Part shown: positions 1 through 5,852 of the stretch, one piece after another
How positions within the stretch are numbered: position 1 is the first letter of the stretch
Layout of the letters: each line of letters begins with the position of its first letter
DNA from: an uncultured bacterium
Lineage (GTDB): Bacteria; Planctomycetota; Phycisphaerae; Sedimentisphaerales; Anaerobacaceae
DNA: 12,403 nt
NCBI GenBank assembly: GCA_913009865.1
Contig: CAJVYK010000050.1
Coordinates: 1 to 12,403, forward strand
Direction of reading: 5' to 3'
Notes under the pieces: model-generated
What the model saw: the letters and a program-made list of their open reading frames with translations, nothing else
What the model was told of the DNA's origin: nothing
Database searches by the model: none
Program-made: the position numbers and the translations under genes

Positions 1-304
1 ACATTTGTTTGTTTGTGCCCTGCAATTCTCCGATTTGGCTGTTTAGTCGGCTGAGCACCTGCTGGCTGGATTGTAAGTTCTGACTTAAAGCGCTTTGGCC
101 GGTCTGCATGGATTTTTGCAGAGCGTCCCGAGTGCCGTCCTGAGCAGCTTTTAACGCCTCTAACTGCTGCTGGAGCAGGCCGATACCGACTGCCTGGCCG
201 GCAACTTCTCTTCTGTTGGCAAAGTTGGCGCTGATGAGCCAAAACAAAAGACCCAGGACAAATATAATCAGAACGATAAGTACGATAGCCAAAATCAACT
301 CCAT
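1..304 (-). CDS. rmuC: RmuC-like DNA recombination protein (N-terminal part, cut by window edge)
   Basis: Only the first 101 codons lie in the window; the gene continues beyond base 1. The start is the ATG at 304-302, preceded by AAGGA (312-316) seven bases upstream and by a near-perfect promoter. The product begins MELILAIVLIVLIIFVLG, a single membrane anchor at about residues 4-25. A Gln/Leu/Ser-rich coiled coil follows from about residue 40 onward (LLQQQLEALKAAQDGTRDAL, then further heptads) and ends at IGELQGTNKQM. N-terminal TM, long coiled coil and an LQGTNKQM-type sequence just before the missing nuclease-like core is the pattern I know from RmuC. RmuC proteins are membrane-anchored, carry a PD-(D/E)XK-like domain, and have been linked to limiting inversions at short repeats. 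The catalytic domain is outside the window, so another TM plus coiled-coil protein cannot be excluded. Confidence 0.7.
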   Translation of the reverse strand, partial: MELILAIVLIVLIIFVLGLLFWLISANFANRREVAGQAVGIGLLQQQLEALKAAQDGTRDALQKSMQTGQSALSQNLQSSQQVLSRLNSQIGELQGTNKQM

Positions 305-330
305 CTTCGTGTCCTTAAAAAATCACACCA

Positions 331-359
331 ATTATAAGTTTTCTTTGCCTCTTCGTCAA
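331..359 (-). promoter_or_regulatory. Predicted sigma70-type promoter of rmuC-like gene
   Basis: Read on the minus strand, TTGACG (359-354), a 17-base spacer and TATAAT (336-331) give an almost perfect housekeeping promoter. Transcription would start near 324, leaving a leader of about 20 bases that contains the AAGGA ribosome site. It does not overlap the divergent promoter of the ASCH gene. Confidence 0.65.
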
Positions 360-364
360 AGCAG

Positions 365-395
365 TTGCTATTTACCGGCGAGAGTTTATTATAAA
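365..395 (+). promoter_or_regulatory. Predicted promoter of ASCH-domain gene, almost abutting the start codon
   Basis: TTGCTA (365-370) is followed either by TATTAT (387-392, spacer 16) or by TATAAA (390-395, spacer 19). Either choice places the transcription start at about 399-403, only 4-8 bases before the ATG at 407. No Shine-Dalgarno sequence is visible, so the message may be leaderless or nearly so. Confidence 0.45.
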
Positions 396-406
396 ATACT
401 GAGCTT

Positions 407-838
407 ATGGCAAATTATCATCTGGTAATTTTGAAAAAGCCTTATTTAGAGGCAATATTGGCTGGTCGAAAGCGAATCGAATCGCGCTTTACCAAAACCA
501 GACGCAGCCCTTTCGGGCGGGTTCAGGTCGGCGATAAATTACTCTTTAAGCAAAGCGGCGGGCCGGTCTGTGCGAGAGCAACTGTCGCAGCGGTTAAAAA
601 TTTTGAGAACTTAACGCCAGAACAAATAATTAAACTGAAAGAGCGATACAACCGCCATATTGGGGGCAGCAGCGAATACTGGCAAAGCAGAGCGGATTGT
701 GCGTACGGCTTTTTGGTCTGGCTGGATGATATTAAACGCATTGAGCCCGTGAGAATCCGCAAAAAAGACTGGCGGGCATGGGTGGTTCTGACAGAGAAAG
801 AGAACTTCGGCCTGCTGAAAACGGCCGATAACGGATAG
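407..838 (+). CDS. ASCH-domain (PUA-like fold) protein
   Basis: A 143-residue protein matching the ASCH domain over nearly its whole length. The opening strand and helix (residues 5-28, HLVILKKPYLEAILAGRKRI then ESRF) carry the G-x-K-x-I-E-x-R signature seen at residues 20-27. Next comes the RVQVGDKLLFKQSGG segment (38-52), where GD-hydrophobic-hydrophobic-F is typical, then a strand returning to ARATVAAV. ASCH proteins resemble PUA domains and are thought to bind RNA or modified nucleobases; some family members hydrolyse N4-acetylcytidine. The exact substrate here is unknown. The gene stands alone between the divergent rmuC-like gene and a convergent amidase-like gene. The ATG at 407 follows a predicted -10 box so closely that translation is probably leaderless. 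A longer upstream start is unlikely because it would precede the promoter. Confidence 0.75.
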   Translation: MANYHLVILKKPYLEAILAGRKRIESRFTKTRRSPFGRVQVGDKLLFKQSGGPVCARATVAAVKNFENLTPEQIIKLKERYNRHIGGSSEYWQSRADCAYGFLVWLDDIKRIEPVRIRKKDWRAWVVLTEKENFGLLKTADNG

Positions 839-844
839 AAATGG

Positions 845-899
845 TTGTCGATTTGAAATTGCCGATTTCTGATTGTAACTAAAAATTGTAAATTGTTAT
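845..899. repeat. Short imperfect intergenic direct repeats (TTG...GATTT type)
   Basis: Between two convergent genes, 14-base units TTGTCGATTTGAAA (845-858) and TTGCCGATTTCTGA (859-872) are followed by shorter degenerate units TTGTAACTAAAAA and TTGTAAA. The repeat fills nearly the whole 60-base gap. No terminator hairpin with a T-tract was recognised in it. Confidence 0.5.
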
Positions 900-1447
900 C
901 ACTGCCAATCGTTGGGATAGTAGATGGATTCGGGCCTAATGTCAAACTTCCTGCACAGCCCTTCTACCAGCGCATCCACCCTTTTTATCTGAAAGTCGGT
1001 CGGGCGGACGGCTTGCCCGTCGGCTATAATGCAAATACGGATAGTCTGGCCGCTGCCATACCAGGTGCGGCCAGGTATGATTGACCATTGTCTCTGCCAT
1101 TTTTCGGTCGGTAGTATCTGGCCGTCACTATCGCCGAGGCCATTGCAGATAACAAAGTGGCAGTTGATATCCTCCGGACCGGACAGGCCGCTCAACGCCG
1201 CTAACTGCTCTATGTTGCCGGCCATGGTGCCACTATAGTAAATTTCGACGCGGCTCCATCGGCCCGGACGCTGGGCAGCTCGAGAGAAAATGGCTTCTTC
1301 AACAGGGTCAAGCCGATAGTAACTCGAAAGAGCAAACGGGCCGGCAGAGGGAGGATTATTACCCAGGGCCATTAAAAGTATCGCCCCGGCTGTCATTGAA
1401 ATCAGTAGTGCTGCTAAAACTTTTGCCACCCGCGGCTGATTTGACAT
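899..1447 (-). CDS. Membrane-anchored, probably inactive amidase_2/PGRP-fold protein
   Basis: A 182-residue protein with one N-terminal hydrophobic segment (about residues 8-28), which is probably a signal anchor, so the rest would lie outside the cytoplasmic membrane. The remainder follows the amidase_2/peptidoglycan-recognition layout: a first strand EIYYSGT (69-75) where active enzymes have HHSxT; the HFVICNGLGDSDGQI segment (97-111) resembling hYVIxnGxGxxDGxI; KWQRQ (116-120); TIRICIIADGQ (135-145) like the GICLVG strand; PTDFQIKRVDALVEGLCRKF (149-168); and a last strand IYYPNDWQ where enzymes carry the second zinc histidine. Both histidine positions read Tyr, and the chain ends before the usual third ligand (Cys or Asp). 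I infer a non-catalytic wall-binding protein. The ATG at 1447 follows AAGGATGGAG. The gene stands alone with its own promoter. Confidence 0.55.
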   Translation of the reverse strand: MSNQPRVAKVLAALLISMTAGAILLMALGNNPPSAGPFALSSYYRLDPVEEAIFSRAAQRPGRWSRVEIYYSGTMAGNIEQLAALSGLSGPEDINCHFVICNGLGDSDGQILPTEKWQRQWSIIPGRTWYGSGQTIRICIIADGQAVRPTDFQIKRVDALVEGLCRKFDIRPESIYYPNDWQ

Positions 1448-1510
1448 AACTCCATCCTTGAAAAGTACCTAAAAAATCCACCGACCAGCTCCCGCAGAAG
1501 GTATGATTCT

Positions 1511-1539
1511 CTTATATAACAAACATCGGCGCTTGCCAA
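1511..1539 (-). promoter_or_regulatory. Predicted promoter of amidase-like gene
   Basis: On the minus strand TTGGCA (1539-1534) and TATAAG (1516-1511) are separated by 17 bases. The start would be near 1504, giving a leader of about 57 bases that ends in the AAGGATGGAG ribosome site. Confidence 0.5.
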
Positions 1540-1630
1540 TAAATTACTTCAATTTTTGCTGAAAATTCCGTAATTTATCTCCGTGACATCGGCCTAAATA
1601 GTATCGACTTTTCGAAGATCTAAAAAAAGC

Positions 1631-1659
1631 TTGACTAAATGTACCTGTTTTGCTACAAC
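1631..1659 (+). promoter_or_regulatory. Predicted promoter of HD-like gene; decides its start codon
   Basis: TTGACT (1631-1636), a 17-base spacer and TACAAC (1654-1659). Transcription would begin near 1666, downstream of the ATG at 1639 and 27 bases before the ATG at 1693. This argues that 1693, which has AAGGGAAGG about seven bases upstream, is the true start. Confidence 0.45.
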
Positions 1660-1692
1660 ACTGCCCGTCAAACTTTCAAGGGAAGGGTATTT

Positions 1693-2406
1693 ATGTCTGA
1701 ACTCGATGTTGTAAGAGACCTTGCCAAACAAACCCTGACAATACCAACATCAACGAGTGATGTCGATAATTCCCTTTGGGACCGCGCCCGGCGATTAGTG
1801 CGTAATGTCGAGCATATCCGCCAACTGCCGGAACTGGCCAAAGCCGGCTTACAGATAGACCGCTTCTGTCTGACAGCAGCGACGTATTTCAGCGATGCCG
1901 GTATGGCCGGCCATCTCAAGGAAGAAGAAAACACAGCTAAATCAGCACTTTCCAATGCCAATGGCGACTATTTGCTGGATTTGGGCACGAAGATTGTCGA
2001 GGATAAACTCGAGGACTGCATAGATAAAGCAAGAATCAAGAAGATAAATACGATTATCACTGAAAGCAACGGCCATTTCACCAAGAGCGCCGAAGCGATG
2101 ATACTTTCCGACGCCCGCAACCTGGATGATATGGGGGCAACAGGGATTTTTAATGAATTCAGGCGGCTTGCTTACCACGGCAAAGGGGTCTGTGACGCCC
2201 TGCAAAGCTGGAAGAAGAAAGTAGATTACCGGTACTGGCAGGCACGTCTGAAAGAAAGTTTTCGATTTGAGGACGTACGTAAACTTGCTGAACAGAGACT
2301 TGCCGCCGCTGAACACTTTATGAACCAGCTTAAGCTCGAAACAGACGCACAGGACCTGAGAGAATTGATTGTCAAAAAAATGGACTTCGCCGTCCCAAAC
2401 AAATAG
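1693..2406 (+). CDS. Degenerate HD-superfamily protein
   Basis: The reading frame is open from an ATG at 1639. The start at 1693 is preferred (237 residues) because it has a strong ribosome site and follows the predicted promoter. The fold pattern is that of the YedJ-like branch of HD phosphohydrolases: an early His in RNVEHI (residue 41); LQIDRFCLTAATYFSDAG (53-70), where enzymes read LAALLHDI; and EAMILSDARNLDDMGATGI (134-152), matching the family's EAxIxxDADRLDxxGxxGI block near residues 140-147. The HD doublet has become Ser67-Asp68 and DADRLD has become DARNLD, so at least one metal ligand is lost. A helical, charged C-terminus (175-232) follows. HD enzymes cleave phosphate esters, often of nucleotides; this member may have lost that activity. 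No signal peptide is seen, so it is probably cytosolic. Confidence 0.55.
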   Translation: MSELDVVRDLAKQTLTIPTSTSDVDNSLWDRARRLVRNVEHIRQLPELAKAGLQIDRFCLTAATYFSDAGMAGHLKEEENTAKSALSNANGDYLLDLGTKIVEDKLEDCIDKARIKKINTIITESNGHFTKSAEAMILSDARNLDDMGATGIFNEFRRLAYHGKGVCDALQSWKKKVDYRYWQARLKESFRFEDVRKLAEQRLAAAEHFMNQLKLETDAQDLRELIVKKMDFAVPNK

Positions 2407-2530
2407 AAGCCATTCCAAAGTAAGAATCTCAATCAACCGATAATAAACTGCTGGAACTCTTTACAGAAACGAATATCATCATACTGCCGATATAAGCGGG
2501 TTAAAAGGCCGACAAAAGAGAAAGAAGAAA

Positions 2531-4522
2531 ATGGCATTAAAGTTTCGTCCATTATCTGCTGAAGAAATCAGAAGGCTAACCGGCCAGGGCTGTAGCTGCT
2601 CCGATTGGGCAAACGTTCAGGCAGCCGAGGGTTTTGACCCGGCAAGAGTAAAATCAACGCACTTTTCAGGCAGTGTAAAGCTGGGGGTGTTTGAAAAGGA
2701 TATCCCTTTTTTCGGCGGAGTTACGAAACCGGCTGGAATCAGTAACGCAACAATTCACAACTGCACAATCGGCAATAACGTATATATCAACCAAATCAGA
2801 AATTATATCGCCAACTATTACATCGAAGATGATGTAATAATCGAAAATGTCGATTTGCTCGCAGTTGAGGGGTCAAGCTGCTTCGGTAACGGCACGGAAG
2901 TTACCGTTCTCAACGAAGGCGGCGGTAGAGAAATACCAATTTATGACCACCTGTCCGCTCAGCTCGCTTATGTAATAGCTGTTTATCGACACAGGCCGAA
3001 AGTAATTGAAAACCTGCGAAAAATGGTCGCCGACTATACCAGCTCTGTTACCTCGTCTATGGGCGTGGTGGCAAGCCGTGCCAAACTCATCAGCTGCCGA
3101 ACTATCAAGAATGTTAAGATAGGTCCGGACAGCCACTTAGAGGGAGTTGATAGATTGGAAAACGGCTCGATTAACAGCTGTCGCCAGGACCCGGTTTATA
3201 TCGGGCAGGCAGTTTCAGCAGAAGATTTCATCATCTGCTCCGGCTCAAAAATTACCGATGGCACAATAATCTCCAAATGCTTCGTCGGCCAGGGCTGTGT
3301 ATTAGCCAGCCGATTCTCTGCGGAAAACTCGGTATTCTTCGCAAACTGTGAATGCTTTCAAGGTGAAGCATGTTCGATATTCGCAGGGCCATACACCGTC
3401 ACACATCACAAATCCACATTACTGATTGCAGGGCTGTTTTCCTTTCTGAACGCCGGCAGCCAAACGAACCAAAGCAATCATACGTACAAGCTGGGGCCGG
3501 TTCATCAGGGAGTAATGGAAAGAGGATGTAAGACAGCCAGCGGGTCATATATGCTCTGGCCGGCAAAAATCGGGGCGTTCAGCGTTGTGATAGGCAGACA
3601 TTACGGACATCCGGATACGTCCGATTTGCCTTTTTCATACCTGACCGAAAGCGACGGCAAAAGTGTTCTCGTCCCCGGCGCAAATCTGCGAAGCGTCGGA
3701 GCTGTTCGAGACGCTCAAAAATGGCCTAAGCGCGACAGGCGCAAAGATGCCAGAAAACTTGACTACATAAATTTCAAACTTTTAAGCCCATATACGATTC
3801 AAAAGATACGAAGCGCGCTTGAATTGCTTATAAACCTTAAAGCAACATCCGACGAAACTGTCGATTACCTTACCTGCCACAACGTCAGGATTAAAAGTTT
3901 ATCCCTGGGCAACGGCATTAAACTTTACCAAATGAGTATCGAGGAGTTCGTAGGCGATTGCCTGATTAAACAACTGGAAAACAGGCGGTTCGAGACAATA
4001 GACGAACTTCGAGCGGCTATGTCGCTGGAAACTCATACAGGGATGGGCAAATGGCTGGACATGGCCGGGCTGCTGGCACCGCAAGACGGCGTGCAAAAAA
4101 TGCTCGGGTGTATTGAAAACGGTACTATCAGTACACTCGAGCAAATGAGAGAAACTTTCCAGGCGATGTACGACAATTACCAGGTCTATGAGTGGGCATG
4201 GACGGCGAAGCTGTTACAAGAGCGTATGGGTAAAGCCGTTGAGAAAATAACAGCAGATGATGTTGTCGAACTGGTGACAAAATGGAAAACAGCTGTCGAA
4301 AAATCCGGCTCGCTGCTCCGCGCCGATGCTCAAAAAGAATTTGCCGACAATTCTCGAATCGGGTATGGTCTTGATGGTACTGAAGAAACAAAAGACGCCG
4401 ATTTCAAAGCGGTGAGGGGGACACTTGAAGAAAACAGTTTCGTCTCTGAAATCGAAGAGTCTGTAAACCAAAAAACCAGCCGTGCCGACGGGCTTATTCG
4501 TCAGTTGAAAAAACTACGCTAA
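2531..4522 (+). CDS. DUF4954 family protein, left-handed beta-helix type
   Basis: A full-length 663-residue member of DUF4954, a family I know mainly from Bacteroidetes and Planctomycetes. Residues 70-130 and 180-290 show successive hexapeptide-like strands (GISNATIHNCTIGNNVYIN; TIKNVKIGPDSHLEGV; GTIISKCFVGQGCVLAS), as in left-handed beta-helix sugar-nucleotide enzymes. The most conserved block lies at about 290-360: THHKSTLLIAGLFSFLNAGS, then QSNHTYKLGPVHQG, ERGCKTASGSYMLWP, GAFSVVIGRHYGH. Its His and Lys residues are candidates for an active site, and a resemblance to nucleotide-sugar acyl- or pyrophosphorylase-like proteins is often assumed. The last 250 residues are mostly helical and charged. 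Function is not established. A purine-rich stretch, AAAGAGAAAGAAG, serves as ribosome site. The gene has no operon partner: it follows the HD-like gene by 124 bases and converges on the isomerase gene. Identity of the family is secure; role is not. Confidence 0.85.
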   Translation: MALKFRPLSAEEIRRLTGQGCSCSDWANVQAAEGFDPARVKSTHFSGSVKLGVFEKDIPFFGGVTKPAGISNATIHNCTIGNNVYINQIRNYIANYYIEDDVIIENVDLLAVEGSSCFGNGTEVTVLNEGGGREIPIYDHLSAQLAYVIAVYRHRPKVIENLRKMVADYTSSVTSSMGVVASRAKLISCRTIKNVKIGPDSHLEGVDRLENGSINSCRQDPVYIGQAVSAEDFIICSGSKITDGTIISKCFVGQGCVLASRFSAENSVFFANCECFQGEACSIFAGPYTVTHHKSTLLIAGLFSFLNAGSQTNQSNHTYKLGPVHQGVMERGCKTASGSYMLWPAKIGAFSVVIGRHYGHPDTSDLPFSYLTESDGKSVLVPGANLRSVGAVRDAQKWPKRDRRKDARKLDYINFKLLSPYTIQKIRSALELLINLKATSDETVDYLTCHNVRIKSLSLGNGIKLYQMSIEEFVGDCLIKQLENRRFETIDELRAAMSLETHTGMGKWLDMAGLLAPQDGVQKMLGCIENGTISTLEQMRETFQAMYDNYQVYEWAWTAKLLQERMGKAVEKITADDVVELVTKWKTAVEKSGSLLRADAQKEFADNSRIGYGLDGTEETKDADFKAVRGTLEENSFVSEIEESVNQKTSRADGLIRQLKKLR

Positions 4523-4532
4523 AGCATAAACT

Positions 4533-4556
4533 CATCTACTCATCTACTCATCTACT
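4533..4556. repeat. Three perfect tandem copies of CATCTACT between convergent genes
   Basis: CATCTACT occurs at 4533-4540, 4541-4548 and 4549-4556 without a mismatch and is preceded by a partial unit. The last copy contains the TAG stop of the minus-strand isomerase gene, so copy number changes would not alter either protein except by shifting that stop. Confidence 0.85.
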
Positions 4557-5616
4557 TATCAGTCTTCGGCTCTTTGCCGGCTGGGTAAACGATGCTCGCC
4601 TGCGCCTTGAGCGATTCGATAAACTTTTCAGCAAGTTCATTTTGCCTGTTCTGTGTCAGCGTCTTCAATATATCGTCTTTGGCCTGCTCAAATGGTATAA
4701 CGGCGGCGTCTTTATGGTCAACAGCCTTTATTATGTGGTATCCGAATTGGGTCTGGACGATATCACTGACCTGGCCGACTTTTAATTCGAAAGCCGCCTT
4801 TTCAAAATCCGGCACCATTTGACCTCTGCTGAAGAAACCCAAATCCCCACCTTTCGGCGCTGAGGGGCCGTCTGAATTGGCCTTGGCCAACGTGGCAAAA
4901 TCGGCTCCGTCCCTGATTTGTTTGAGCAGGCCCTCAGCCTTTGCTTTAGCCTTTGCCTTAACCTGGTTCGGGTCGGCGTTAGGGTCAGCAGAGTCGGTTT
5001 TTATGAGAATATGACTTGCTCTGACTTGTTCGGGCGTTTCGAACTTACTTTTATTTTCAGAATAATACTTTTTAGCGTCGTCTTCTGTAACGTTTATCTT
5101 GCCGACAAACTGGGCCTCTACAAGTTTCTGATAGCTCAATCCCCTTCGGATTCGCTGTTTTACCTCGTCAAAACTTTGGCCGTAGGCCGCTATCAGCGAC
5201 TTGAAATCGGCCAGTGATAACGGCGGCTGCTGCTGAGAGGCCATTTCTTTAATCTGATCAATCACATCTTCCTCAGTAACCACTATTTTATCCGCCGCTA
5301 CTTTTTCATCCAGCAACTGTTCGACAATCATCGTATCCAGGGCCTGTTGTTTGAGTTGTGTTTTGTACTGCTCAATAAAGGCCGGCGGCATCTGGCTACC
5401 TATCCGCTTAGTCATTTGCTCAAACTGGGGCTTAATCTTCGCTTCTACATCGCTTTCTAAAATAGCAACACCATTAACGGTAACGGCAACTTCATCCGCT
5501 TTGGGTTTGTCAGCAGGGGCGTTTGGCTCAGCAGTATTGGGCTCGGCCCCGCCAAGCAAACCGCAGGCAGTAAAAAATATTACAAGACAAACTGAAATTG
5601 TCAGATGAGTTCTCAT
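4552..5616 (-). CDS. SurA/PrsA-like PpiC peptidyl-prolyl isomerase, probable lipoprotein
   Basis: A 354-residue secreted folding catalyst. The signal peptide (1-17) ends in FTAC, an acceptable lipobox with Cys18 as the lipid-carrying residue. A Pro/Asn/Ala/Asp-rich linker runs to about residue 42. Residues 43-190 form a SurA-N-like helical chaperone module beginning AVTVNGVAILESDVEAK. The parvulin (PpiC) domain spans about 198-301: VRASHILIKT, then ADFATLAKANSDGPSAPKGGDLGFF (GGDLGFF is the family hallmark), MVPDFEKAAFELKVGQVSDI and QTQFGYHIIKAVD. A low-complexity insert, SADPNADPNQVKAKAKAKAE, separates the first strand from the helix of this domain. Such proteins catalyse cis-trans isomerisation of Xaa-Pro bonds and assist folding of exported proteins. 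The ATG at 5616 has AAAGGA seven bases upstream and a consensus promoter. It is divergent from purF, with no evident functional link. Confidence 0.88.
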   Translation of the reverse strand: MRTHLTISVCLVIFFTACGLLGGAEPNTAEPNAPADKPKADEVAVTVNGVAILESDVEAKIKPQFEQMTKRIGSQMPPAFIEQYKTQLKQQALDTMIVEQLLDEKVAADKIVVTEEDVIDQIKEMASQQQPPLSLADFKSLIAAYGQSFDEVKQRIRRGLSYQKLVEAQFVGKINVTEDDAKKYYSENKSKFETPEQVRASHILIKTDSADPNADPNQVKAKAKAKAEGLLKQIRDGADFATLAKANSDGPSAPKGGDLGFFSRGQMVPDFEKAAFELKVGQVSDIVQTQFGYHIIKAVDHKDAAVIPFEQAKDDILKTLTQNRQNELAEKFIESLKAQASIVYPAGKEPKTDK

Positions 5617-5674
5617 ATCTTTGTCCTTTCGCAGAGAATGTTAAAAATCCTTCTTCACCAAAAACAGGAAAGGC

Positions 5675-5703
5675 ATTATTTCATTAAAAAACAGACGAGT
5701 CAA
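5675..5703 (-). promoter_or_regulatory. Predicted promoter of PpiC isomerase gene
   Basis: On the minus strand TTGACT (5703-5698), a 17-base spacer and AATAAT (5680-5675). The start would be near 5668, giving a leader of about 52 bases that carries AAAGGAC as ribosome site. Confidence 0.55.
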
Positions 5704-5764
5704 CATTTTATTCCCTCAAATCTGACCGATTTTTCAGATAACCGGCAATAATATTTACTTAATC

Positions 5765-5792
5765 TTGCAAATATCGGCTTCCGTGCTATTAT
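5765..5792 (+). promoter_or_regulatory. Predicted promoter of the purF-purM operon
   Basis: TTGCAA (5765-5770) and TATTAT (5787-5792) are separated by 16 bases, with a start near 5799. No PurR-type operator or purine riboswitch fold was recognised in the roughly 235-base region shared with the divergent isomerase gene. The leader of about 50 bases holds GGAGG (5816-5820) and the repeat directly before the purF ATG. Confidence 0.45.
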
Positions 5793-5830
5793 TTATCTGA
5801 CTAACGTTAAGACATGGAGGTACAAGGAAA

Positions 5831-5852
5831 ATTAACCACGAATTAACCCAGA
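5831..5852. repeat. 11-bp tandem repeat between Shine-Dalgarno and purF start
   Basis: Two copies, ATTAACCACGA (5831-5841) and ATTAACCCAGA (5842-5852), differ at two positions; the last base of the second copy is the A of the purF ATG. Taking out 5831-5851 would leave GGAGG ten bases before the ATG, an ordinary spacing, whereas now it lies 31 bases away. Confidence 0.55.

Noticed and set aside
523..945. Long minus-strand open frame (140 codons) opposite the ASCH gene.
   Set aside because: It is the antisense shadow of a recognised domain and shows no family pattern, signal or ribosome site.
1639..1692. Eighteen-codon N-terminal extension of the HD-like gene from the ATG at 1639.
   Set aside because: The predicted transcription start lies downstream of that ATG, there is no ribosome site, and a good one exists for 1693.
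1942..2436. Minus-strand open frame of 164 codons opposite the HD-like gene.
   Set aside because: Its product has no recognisable features, while the plus-strand frame has family motifs, a promoter and a ribosome site.
5617..5851. Possible purine riboswitch or PurR operator upstream of purF.
   Set aside because: I looked for a three-way-junction pattern with conserved loop bases and for paired PurBox-like sequences and saw neither; only a promoter, GGAGG and the repeat are supported.
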